This document shows positions 1 to 5,966 of a DNA stretch of 8,127 bases, piece by piece. How positions within the stretch are numbered: position 1 is the stretch's first letter; each line of letters begins with the position of its first letter. A program made the translations under genes and the position numbers. This stretch comes from Candidatus Gerdarchaeota archaeon (GTDB taxonomy: Archaea > Asgardarchaeota > Heimdallarchaeia > JABLTI01): contig JAEOUJ010000051.1 in the NCBI GenBank assembly GCA_016839405.1, positions 1-8,127 on the forward strand, in the 5' to 3' direction. The notes below the pieces were generated by a model that saw only the letters and a list, made by a program, of their open reading frames with translations, ran no database searches and was not told where the DNA came from.

Positions 1-356
1 TAGTTGAGCATTATGAATTTAGGGAAAATAGCGGTGGTAAAGGACAATTCAGAGGGGGATTGGGTATTATTAGGCAATTTAAAACTAAAGTGCCTGTTCT
101 TGTTAGTTTGTTAGGTGAACGTCAAATAATTCCTCCTTGGGGATTATCAGAAGGCAAAGAAGGCGTAAAAGGACATTATTATAAGATTACTCAAACTGGC
201 GAAAAAATAACTTTAGCAGGAAAAACTACAACTATGCTTGAATCAGGTGAAAGTATAGTAATAAAAACACCTGGAGGAGGAGCATATGGTAACCAAAGGC
301 TGAGGGATTCAAAACTAATTAATGAAGACAATTTTGATGAAAAAATGACTGAATAA
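1..356 (+). CDS. Hydantoinase B/oxoprolinase family protein, C-terminal fragment (5' end outside window)
   Basis: The reading frame is open from base 3 to the TAA at 354-356, giving about 117 residues, so this is the tail of a gene that begins before the window. The TTG at 60 is not a credible start because the frame continues upstream with the family signature SGGKGQFRGGLGIIRQF, matching the SGGxGxxRGGxGxxR motif of HyuB-type subunits. Further on come PPWGLSEGKEG and the family's closing glycine-rich element GGGAYGNQRLRD. Known members are the ATP-dependent N-methylhydantoinase/oxoprolinase B subunit or the matching half of a fused enzyme, which open five-membered lactam or hydantoin rings in the cytoplasm. 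The substrate cannot be read from this fragment, and an A subunit, if present, lies outside. The next gene begins about 60-110 bases downstream on the same strand. Family assignment is firm; exact activity is not. Confidence 0.9.
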   Translation, partial: VEHYEFRENSGGKGQFRGGLGIIRQFKTKVPVLVSLLGERQIIPPWGLSEGKEGVKGHYYKITQTGEKITLAGKTTTMLESGESIVIKTPGGGAYGNQRLRDSKLINEDNFDEKMTE

Positions 357-417
357 TAAAATAATTAACTAAAAAATGCCATTTTCAGATAAAAAATCCT
401 AAATCATAAGATTTATT

Positions 418-2442
418 TTGTTAATAAAGAGAATTCTCTATAAATTTGTTATAAGTATTGTGCCGGTGTTAATCAATTTGAATTCTTCAACGAAAGATGG
501 GAAGAAAACAGGAGAGGAAAAGTACGAGATTCCATCTAAATTAGCTAATGTTCTAAGTAATCAAGACTGGTACAAAACTGTGATAGAAACAATGGCTGAT
601 GGTGTAATTGCTACTGATATGAATCGTAATATTGCTTATGTTAATCCAAAAATATGTGATATTCTTAGATACGATAAAGAAGAACTAATAGGTAAATCAT
701 CATTAGAAATAGTTATTGAAAAAGATCGAAATCGTGTTATAAGAGAAACTGAATTGCGTTATAAGGAAAAAAGATCATCTCAATATGAAATTACAATGAA
801 AACAAAATTCGGCTCATTAGTTCCTATTCTCATTAATGCAACACCTATTTTAGGTTCCGAAGGACAAACAATTGGTACATACGCTTTGGTTACTGATATT
901 CGACAAAGAAAAGAAGTCGAAAAACAACTGCTTAAAAAGAATACTGAGTTACAAGAATTAAATAATAATCTTCTAGAACTATACGAACAATTAGGAGCCA
1001 TCCTTGCTGAAACTACAAATATACAAACTGATATTTTATTGTTTACATCAAAAGATTGTGTTTATTGTCCAGCAGCAGAAGCAGTTTTACAAGAAGTATT
1101 AGCATCTTATGGTGGCAAAATTACTTATAGAAAAGTAGACAAAGATGTGGAACCAAAGCTAGCTCAACAACATGATATTATGGGTTTACCTACAATAGTT
1201 ATCGGAGATGTAAGCTTAACTGGCGTTCCAGATATTTATAAATTACATACAGCATTATTCAGTGCTTTAGTACCTGAAGAAAAATTCAGACGTACAAGAC
1301 AAGAATTAGATAACATCATCAACTATTCACCAATAGCTATCTTCACTGTAAACAAAAATGTAATTCTCACAGGTGTGAATCCCATTGTAGAGATAATGAC
1401 AGGATATAAGAAGATAGATATTGTTGGAACAAATGTAATAAGTAAAAGTAAAAAAGATGAACGAGAAATATTTTCAAAGGAAATTATTAAATTATTCAAG
1501 AAAGGAATGAAAGGGGAAAACATAACTGTAGATAGATTCAAAGCAAAAGAAATAGATAAGAAAAATCCAGAACCATTTTCGATGATTAGTTTTAAAGCAG
1601 TTCCAATGACAAGTAAAGAAGGAGAAGTAACTGAGATATTAGTTCTTATTGAAGATGTAACAACTTTGGCAATACAAGAAGAAGAATTGACAGATTCTTA
1701 TAATAAATTAGAAGAATTAAATGAAAAATTGTTGCAAATAAATAAAGAACGAAGCAATTTTGTTGAAATGACAACAACTGGATTATTGAATCCATTAAAG
1801 AGTTCAAAGGAATTAATTGATCAAATATTAACAGGACAACTTGGCGAATTAAATGAAGAGACATTTGGTACAATAGAATACTTACGTGATAGCTTGATTA
1901 AAGTTTCAAAAAGCATCTTAGATATATTAGATTACTCAACAGTTGAATCTCAAGGATTTACATTACAACCCCAAAAATATAAAATAAAAGAATTAGTTTC
2001 TGAATCTCTTAAAACAATTGGTTCTGTTGTCATTGATAAAGGATTTATTCTAACAATGGAAATTCCAGATAATATAAGCGTATGGTGTGATAATGAGCTA
2101 ATAACACGAGTTTTGAAGAACCTTATTTTAAATTCAATTAAATTTTCAGATTCAGATTGTTCTATTACAATTTCTGCCAAGAAATCCAATAATGGATTTG
2201 TTGAAATTGCAGTAATAGATAATGGAATTGGTTTGAATAAGAATGATTTAGATCGTATATTTGAACAATATGTTAAAGTTAATCCTAATAGTCCTGGTTC
2301 AGGCCTTGGATTAGCTGTATCAAAAAGCATTGTTGAAGCTCACGGAGGAACAATTAAAGCTTCCTCTAAAGGCCTTGGGAAAGGTTCAATGTTTGTTTTT
2401 ACTTTACCAAGTACTAAGAAAGTTATAGAAAAAATTATGTGA
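418..2442 (+). CDS. PAS - thioredoxin-like - PAS - histidine-kinase-type sensor lacking the phospho-acceptor histidine
   Basis: A 674-residue protein if read from the TTG at 418. Domains in order: PAS about 48-163 (DGVIATD, then AYVNP, ending in the TDIRQRKE linker); coiled coil 163-201; thioredoxin/glutaredoxin-like domain about 203-285 with C214-V-Y-C217-P and the cis-proline motif GLPT (P258); second PAS about 289-418; coiled coil 418-447; helical dimerisation segment 446-512; HATPase domain about 520-665. In the ATPase the N box (N568, N572), G1 box (DNGIG, 601-605), F box (F615) and G2 box (GSGLGL, 627-632) are all present. The H box reads FVEMTTTGLLNPL, so the position of the usual histidine (five before P459) is T454. 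No receiver domain or response regulator is encoded nearby. It is probably a cytoplasmic redox or ligand sensor. The first ~20 codons are doubtful: no SD precedes TTG, and a TATA-like CTATAAAT lies at 438-445, so GTG 466 or TTG 478 may be the true start. Confidence 0.88.
   Translation: MLIKRILYKFVISIVPVLINLNSSTKDGKKTGEEKYEIPSKLANVLSNQDWYKTVIETMADGVIATDMNRNIAYVNPKICDILRYDKEELIGKSSLEIVIEKDRNRVIRETELRYKEKRSSQYEITMKTKFGSLVPILINATPILGSEGQTIGTYALVTDIRQRKEVEKQLLKKNTELQELNNNLLELYEQLGAILAETTNIQTDILLFTSKDCVYCPAAEAVLQEVLASYGGKITYRKVDKDVEPKLAQQHDIMGLPTIVIGDVSLTGVPDIYKLHTALFSALVPEEKFRRTRQELDNIINYSPIAIFTVNKNVILTGVNPIVEIMTGYKKIDIVGTNVISKSKKDEREIFSKEIIKLFKKGMKGENITVDRFKAKEIDKKNPEPFSMISFKAVPMTSKEGEVTEILVLIEDVTTLAIQEEELTDSYNKLEELNEKLLQINKERSNFVEMTTTGLLNPLKSSKELIDQILTGQLGELNEETFGTIEYLRDSLIKVSKSILDILDYSTVESQGFTLQPQKYKIKELVSESLKTIGSVVIDKGFILTMEIPDNISVWCDNELITRVLKNLILNSIKFSDSDCSITISAKKSNNGFVEIAVIDNGIGLNKNDLDRIFEQYVKVNPNSPGSGLGLAVSKSIVEAHGGTIKASSKGLGKGSMFVFTLPSTKKVIEKIM
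438..445 (+). promoter_or_regulatory. TATA-like box inside the apparent 5' end of the kinase gene
   Basis: The sequence CTATAAAT resembles an archaeal TATA box. A start site about 26 bases beyond its centre would fall near 467, on the in-frame GTG at 466-468. That would give a leaderless or nearly leaderless message and a protein about 16 residues shorter than the longest frame. TATA-like words are common in AT-rich DNA, so this is tentative. Confidence 0.3.
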
Positions 2443-2457
2443 ATAAAATCACATAAT
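2434..2457. terminator. Perfect inverted repeat between convergent genes, possible two-way terminator
   Basis: Arms ATTATGTGA (2434-2442) and TCACATAAT (2449-2457) match perfectly over 9 bp around a 6-base loop ATAAAA. The left arm includes the stop codon of the kinase gene, and the whole element lies before the plsY stop at 2478-2480. On the plus strand it is followed by a pyrimidine-rich run (TTCTTCGTTTTCTTC, 2464-2478), which fits archaeal T-rich termination. The stem is AT-rich and would be only moderately stable. It could instead be a protein-binding palindrome. Confidence 0.45.
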
Positions 2458-2477
2458 CCTAATATTCTTCGTTTTCT

Positions 2478-3146
2478 TCATCTCATCCATTGCGAAGTTT
2501 TAATACCTTTCCAACGTTTTATTTCGCCTGTTTTCATACCTTTGAAATCAGGAATGTGTCGTAAAATTGCCAGGATAACACATCCCCAACCATAGACTAT
2601 TGTACCCCAGGCACTCCAGTATATATTCCAAACTTGGAAGATATAGAAGAATGTGTTTAATAGAGCTACTGAAGCGGTTGCTAATATTCCTGATATACCA
2701 CTATACCTTGTTATCATTAAATAAATAATAATACCTAACCACCAAACTATGATGCCCCATGGATTAATTACTGCAAGCGCACCAGAAAAGACAGCAAATC
2801 CTTTACCACCTTTAAATTTCATCCATGGCATCCAACAATGACCGGCGAAAGCACCAATACCTGCTAGAGCAGTACATAAGATAGAAAGGTTATAATCAAA
2901 TGAAACTGTTTCAGGAGCAATATAAAATCTCGTCAAAAAAGCAGCCAAAAATCCTTTTGAGACATCTAATGTTGCAGTTATTATTGCCCATGCATAACCA
3001 GCTGTTCGTATAGTATTTCTTGTACTAACAGAGCCAGATCCTTCATCTCGAACATCTTTACCTGTCGTTAACTTAACAACAATCCAAGCAAAAGGTAAGG
3101 ATCCAAATAAGAAACCTACAATGGGAGCTACAAAATATTGATACAT
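2478..3146 (-). CDS. plsY: Glycerol-3-phosphate acyltransferase, PlsY-type (acyl-phosphate dependent)
   Basis: A 222-residue, multi-helix membrane protein. PlsY transfers an acyl chain from acyl-phosphate to glycerol-3-phosphate, the first step of bacterial-type phospholipid synthesis at the inner membrane. Family marks visible: GSLPFAWI (15-22, the usual GSxPF), DVRDEGSGS (31-39), D61-V-S-K-G, the second motif G102-H with KFKGGKG (110-116), and the third motif region RH (196-197) followed by G207-E208. Length is slightly above the bacterial norm of about 200. Motif 1 is unusual: GSGSVSTRN (36-44) where bacterial enzymes have GSGN.GATN, so substrate or donor may differ. The start is well supported: AGGAGA (3152-3157 on the plus coordinates, read on the minus strand) sits 5 bases before ATG. 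The gene converges on the kinase gene and diverges from the small membrane-protein gene. A related membrane acyltransferase with a different substrate is the main alternative. Confidence 0.87.
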   Translation of the reverse strand: MYQYFVAPIVGFLFGSLPFAWIVVKLTTGKDVRDEGSGSVSTRNTIRTAGYAWAIITATLDVSKGFLAAFLTRFYIAPETVSFDYNLSILCTALAGIGAFAGHCWMPWMKFKGGKGFAVFSGALAVINPWGIIVWWLGIIIYLMITRYSGISGILATASVALLNTFFYIFQVWNIYWSAWGTIVYGWGCVILAILRHIPDFKGMKTGEIKRWKGIKTSQWMR

Positions 3147-3151
3147 CTAAA

Positions 3152-3157
3152 TCTCCT
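3152..3157 (-). promoter_or_regulatory. Ribosome binding site of plsY
   Basis: Read on the minus strand this is AGGAGA, 5 bases before the ATG at 3146. It is one of the two clearest SD sites in the window and fixes the plsY start. Confidence 0.7.
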
Positions 3158-3315
3158 GTCTTAAATCTTAGTATTAAATTATTTGATTTTTTCTAACAAA
3201 AAAAGGTTACTATACTACTTATAGATAATAATGTTTATTTTTGACTTCTTGGCAAAAACTAAAAAAGAAGAAAAACTAAACCTAGTTATAGTAGAAATAT
3301 AAATCCGGGATAAAT

Positions 3316-3579
3316 ATGACCACCTTAAAAGAAGATGCAAAAGACATAGGTTTATCTGTTGCTTATGATTTAATGCTTGTAGCATTTGTTATTTGCTGGG
3401 TAATGGCTATAATATTAGCATTCCTTGAGATTTCTATTTGGATAGTCTTTGGTGTATTTCTGTTAGGGTGTGGTATATTTTTTGCTTTACTTCATTTTAC
3501 TCAGAAAAATGATGAAGAAGGACCAAAATTATCAGAAAAAGAAACACAAATTCTTGATGAACAGCTAGAACAGAATTAA
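3316..3579 (+). CDS. Small two-helix membrane protein, function unknown
   Basis: An 87-residue protein. A short charged N-terminus (1-17) is followed by two hydrophobic stretches, about 18-38 and 40-61, separated by a single acidic residue (E38), and then by a very acidic hydrophilic tail (62-87, rich in E, D, K and Q). This predicts a helical hairpin in the membrane with both ends on the same side, probably the cytoplasm. A weak SD-like GGGAT (3307-3311) lies 4 bases before ATG. The gene diverges from plsY, with about 170 bases between the two starts, and is followed 141 bases later by another gene in the same direction that carries its own promoter signal. I do not recognise a family. The hydrophobic pattern and clean charge distribution argue for a real gene. 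Confidence 0.7.
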   Translation: MTTLKEDAKDIGLSVAYDLMLVAFVICWVMAIILAFLEISIWIVFGVFLLGCGIFFALLHFTQKNDEEGPKLSEKETQILDEQLEQN

Positions 3580-3602
3580 TTATTTAAAATTAATCTTTCT
3601 TT
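3575..3602 (+). terminator. Possible weak terminator after the small membrane-protein gene
   Basis: Two copies of the self-complementary ATTAAT (3575-3580 and 3589-3594) could pair as a short stem, and CTTTCTTT (3595-3602) follows. The site overlaps the stop codon. The stem is entirely A-T, so a T-rich terminator without real hairpin function is as likely. Confidence 0.28.
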
Positions 3603-3664
3603 GCCGAAACCATTTTTGTTTTAAAATGAATTGACTGATTGTACATTGCAGTTTGTAAAATAAT

Positions 3665-3688
3665 AAAGTTAAATTATAAATTAACTTT
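3665..3688 (+). promoter_or_regulatory. TATA box enclosed by an 8-bp inverted repeat, promoter/operator of the 559-residue gene
   Basis: Arms AAAGTTAA (3665-3672) and TTAACTTT (3681-3688) are exact complements flanking ATTATAAA (3673-3680), a plausible archaeal TATA box. Transcription would begin near 3703, leaving a leader of about 18 bases that contains GGAG (3705-3708), 12 bases before the ATG at 3721. A dimeric repressor bound here would block TBP access, which suggests regulation at this promoter. The arms are AT-rich, so chance cannot be excluded. Confidence 0.45.
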
Positions 3689-3720
3689 GAGTTTGGTAAT
3701 AATTGGAGTAATCAAATTAT

Positions 3721-5400
3721 ATGTTGGAACAGAATCTCGGAAATAATGATGAAGCTTTGAAAGAAGCAATTTTGTTATTTAACAAACAAAAGGATTACAT
3801 ACTTGATCATTTGCTAGAAAGAACAGCTGTTGTTCCAAATAATGCTATTAGTGAAATTGCATCTAAATATCAAATAAATGAAGAAATTGCCAAAATAATT
3901 TTTGTGTTAGATTTTGAATATAATATTAATCAGGATTTATCATCCAATTATTACAAATATGAGATAGAACGATTAAAAAAAGTTAATTTTCAATTGCCTA
4001 ATGTGTATTCATTTCTCATACGATTTGCTATTGAAGAAGGATTTTGGATAAAATACTTAACAATTGATTTGCCAAATAAAATGAAGAATAAAATTTCAAA
4101 GTTAATGACTATAGATCGATCATTATTTGGTGATCTAGAAGGAAGTAAAGAAGATTCAGCATTATATATGATAGAACGCGAATTTTTAATGGATGAAATA
4201 CTTAAACCTATGATTAATGTTTGGATAAAAGAACATCAACGTTCAAGTTATTATGATGCAGCTATTAGTATAATTTGTTCTATGAATAAGAAAGCAATAG
4301 AAAAAGGAGAAGTAATTATCAACGAATTGTGTAATCGATTAAATTGTAATTTAGATTCTTTAAAGGAAATTATTTCTGAACTGGATAAAAAAGCTTGGGC
4401 TCAAAAAGCAATTGCCAGTTTTAATGATTTGCAGAAAAATCTTGATAAAAGTATTTCAGATCCAACAAAAATGAATTGGCGAATTGTTGCTGAACTAATA
4501 TTAGAAAATCGAATAATTATGGAATATGACAATTTAGCATTAGAAAAAGAAATTATTGTTTCCGAGCAAGCAATTAAAATAAATAAAGCTGAAACAAAAA
4601 CAAATGAACTTTCTGAAATAAAGGAAGAAAATTTGGTTGATGATAAAATAGCAACTATATTACTTAATATTGATTCACAAACTCATGAAGATCAAGAAAA
4701 AATCATTCATCAATTAATTATTGATGAATTCGATAAAGCAACAAAATACAAACGACAAAAACCAACTGTTTTTGCTAAAGAATTCCTAGAAAGAATTCTT
4801 GATGAATTGGTACTTAATTCTAAAACAGCCAAAAATGTATTACGGAAGTTTGATAGTTCAATAATGTTTCGATTATCACCTATGGGTATTAAAGAAAATC
4901 CTGATAAAAGCGTAGATGACATAGTAATTTCTTCATTAGAGGAAACAATAATTGAAAATCTATCAAGAAAAAAAGTACAATTAGAAAAAAGAACTCAAGA
5001 AGAGTTGCCACTGAAAATGTTGGCAACTGAAAAAATAGAGAAAAAAGTAAAACAAGCAAAAATAGCTAATAAAAAAGAAAGTTCAACAAATAACTTAAGA
5101 GAGGTAACTGATAAAGAATTGTGGGTAATTATTAGAGATGCTTACTTAAGAGAGTTATTTAATAGCAACGAGGAGAAAATTGCTGGAGCAAGAGTTTTGA
5201 AAAGATTCTCTTTAGAATTAGGATTACTTCTAACAGAAAATGAATCTATAAATCTAATAACACAGGAACTTATGAAAAAAGGTTTAACAATTATTGGAAG
5301 TAATAAAGAGGATCTTGATAAGAATATTTGTAAAATAATTTTAAATCAAATTAAAGAACAGAGGCAGTATCAGACAAAAATAATTTCTGAAAAGTCTTAA
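3721..5400 (+). CDS. Uncharacterised 559-residue charged helical protein
   Basis: A soluble protein with no signal peptide or membrane segment, dominated by K, E, I, L and N and probably helical almost throughout. I do not recognise the family. Three parts can be told apart. Residues 1-275 are well-packed helices and include two stretches with a helix-turn-helix cadence: about 40-64 (NAISEIASKYQINEEIAKII) and about 195-222 (GEVIINELCNRLNCNLDSLK), the second followed by a possible strand near 255-270. A charged linker spans about 280-310. A second helical region (310-415) leads into a lysine/glutamate-rich linker (415-460) and a compact C-terminal helical domain (462-550) that opens with TDKELWVIIRDAYLREL. 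The helix-turn-helix reading would fit a DNA-binding or scaffold protein, but no diagnostic motif is present. It has its own promoter-like site and is followed by a convergent small ORF whose stop overlaps its own by two bases. Confidence 0.85.
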   Translation: MLEQNLGNNDEALKEAILLFNKQKDYILDHLLERTAVVPNNAISEIASKYQINEEIAKIIFVLDFEYNINQDLSSNYYKYEIERLKKVNFQLPNVYSFLIRFAIEEGFWIKYLTIDLPNKMKNKISKLMTIDRSLFGDLEGSKEDSALYMIEREFLMDEILKPMINVWIKEHQRSSYYDAAISIICSMNKKAIEKGEVIINELCNRLNCNLDSLKEIISELDKKAWAQKAIASFNDLQKNLDKSISDPTKMNWRIVAELILENRIIMEYDNLALEKEIIVSEQAIKINKAETKTNELSEIKEENLVDDKIATILLNIDSQTHEDQEKIIHQLIIDEFDKATKYKRQKPTVFAKEFLERILDELVLNSKTAKNVLRKFDSSIMFRLSPMGIKENPDKSVDDIVISSLEETIIENLSRKKVQLEKRTQEELPLKMLATEKIEKKVKQAKIANKKESSTNNLREVTDKELWVIIRDAYLRELFNSNEEKIAGARVLKRFSLELGLLLTENESINLITQELMKKGLTIIGSNKEDLDKNICKIILNQIKEQRQYQTKIISEKS

Positions 5401-5546
5401 TCATCATTAAAAATAGAGAATTTTCTAAAAGATTTGGAATTATTGCGTTTAGGTATATTTTCTTTAAGTGTGTAACTTTTTTCCACTTGATGCTGTTTGT
5501 AAATTTGATTGAGATTTCTTGCCCAATAATCTAATTCAACTGGCAT
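5397..5546 (-). CDS. Possible small basic protein of 49 residues
   Basis: On the minus strand an ATG at 5546-5544 opens a 49-codon frame ending in TAA at 5399-5397. It begins MPVELDYWARNLNQIYKQHQ and ends SIFNDD, with a lysine/arginine-rich middle. A stop (TAG) lies 15 bases upstream in frame, so this is the only ATG. AGGA of AGGATC lies about 10 bases before the ATG, and TTTATATC (5600-5593, minus strand) is a good archaeal TATA box that places transcription start near 5571 with a leader of about 25 bases. The stop shares TTAA with the stop of the convergent 559-residue gene, typical tight gene packing. No family is recognised. The case rests on coordinated promoter, SD and frame signals in an otherwise empty stretch; chance remains possible at this length. 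Confidence 0.42.
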   Translation of the reverse strand: MPVELDYWARNLNQIYKQHQVEKSYTLKENIPKRNNSKSFRKFSIFNDD

Positions 5547-5592
5547 TGATTTAAGATCCTAAATGTAGTTAATATCAAATTGCCAGAACTAA

Positions 5593-5600
5593 GATATAAA
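5593..5600 (-). promoter_or_regulatory. TATA box of the 49-residue minus-strand ORF
   Basis: Read on the minus strand this is TTTATATC, 47 bases before the ATG at 5546. The spacing fits a start site near 5571 and a short leader carrying the SD-like AGGA. Confidence 0.4.
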
Positions 5601-5689
5601 ACTCAGCAATATCGAGATAATAGTCTAATATTGATGTAAAATTAAACGTATAATTCTATCTGATTGAAGGATAAATTTCCCATAAAACC

Positions 5690-5697
5690 TTTATAAA
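5690..5697 (+). promoter_or_regulatory. TATA box, possible promoter for a long leader or small RNA
   Basis: TTTATAAA preceded by ATAAAACC, an A-rich context that could serve as a BRE. The predicted start is near 5720, about 245 bases before the next coding start. No better TATA box lies closer to that gene, but an unrecognised promoter nearer to it cannot be excluded. Confidence 0.35.
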
Positions 5698-5861
5698 TTA
5701 AAAAGGAAGTTATACCGACAAAAAACATTTGTTCTTACTTAAAAAAACAGGAAAAATAAGGGAAAAAATTTTCTTTGCCTAAAAGTAAGACAATTTAAGG
5801 AAAAAGTGCCTAGATAATAACAAGGATCTCGACAAAAAAACCAAACGTTCAAAAATTTACA

Positions 5862-5955
5862 AGAATGAATTCATTGTGGAATAATGAAAATTCACATCTT
5901 GGTAGTTCTAATCGAAATTAGAAAATAGCTACTCGAGAATGAATTCACTCGAGAA
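5862..5955 (+). repeat. Cluster of direct and inverted repeats before the longin-like gene
   Basis: AGAATGAATTCA occurs twice, at 5862-5873 and 5936-5947. The first copy is part of a perfect 12-bp palindrome AATGAATTCATT (5864-5875). ACTCGAGAA occurs twice, at 5931-5939 and 5947-5955, 16 bases apart, so two CTCGAG palindromes bracket GAATTC. Between them a perfect hairpin is possible: TTCTAAT (5906-5912), loop CGAA, ATTAGAA (5917-5923). Such density within 100 bases of a start suggests operator sites or a structured leader. Confidence 0.6.
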
Positions 5956-5961
5956 GGTGAT
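5956..5961 (+). promoter_or_regulatory. Ribosome binding site of the longin-like gene
   Basis: GGTGAT, the complement of the archaeal 16S rRNA 3' end, lies 5 bases before the ATG at 5967. It fixes the start and is one of the strongest SD sites in the window. Confidence 0.75.
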
Positions 5962-5966
5962 TAGAA

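Larger units (their letters stand above)
5547..5966. other. 420-base region without a clear gene, upstream leader of the longin-like gene
   Basis: No open frame of convincing length or start was found on either strand here, and no tRNA-like fold was seen. The region holds: the minus-strand promoter at 5593-5600; a plus-strand TATA box at 5690-5697; an A-rich purine stretch from about 5740 to 5860; an 8-bp inverted repeat, TCTTACTT (5733-5740) with AAGTAAGA (5783-5790), with 42 bases between; and the repeat cluster at 5862-5955 directly before the next gene. If transcription starts from the 5690 box, the leader would be about 245 bases, long for an archaeon, so a structured leader or a separate small RNA is possible. 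Confidence 0.5.

Noticed and set aside
60..356. A separate 98-residue gene starting at TTG 60
   Set aside because: The frame is open upstream to the window edge and the upstream codons encode the conserved HyuB motif, so this is the tail of a longer gene.
376..402. Eight-codon ORF starting at ATG 376 before the kinase gene
   Set aside because: Too short, no SD, and no sign of a leader-peptide mechanism.
780..2330. Several minus-strand frames of 70-126 codons opposite the kinase gene
   Set aside because: They lie wholly inside a gene with clear domain motifs, have no SD or promoter signals, and give low-complexity, cysteine/serine/leucine-rich translations typical of antisense shadows.
4710..4922. 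Minus-strand 70-codon frame opposite the 559-residue gene
   Set aside because: Antisense shadow with no independent signals.
5865..5921. 18-codon plus-strand ORF in the leader of the longin-like gene, a possible upstream peptide
   Set aside because: No SD before its ATG, and it coincides with the repeat and hairpin elements, which explain the sequence better.
5401..5966. tRNA, CRISPR repeats or insertion-sequence remnant in the longest gene-poor stretch
   Set aside because: No cloverleaf, no regularly spaced identical repeats, and no transposase frame or terminal inverted repeats were found.
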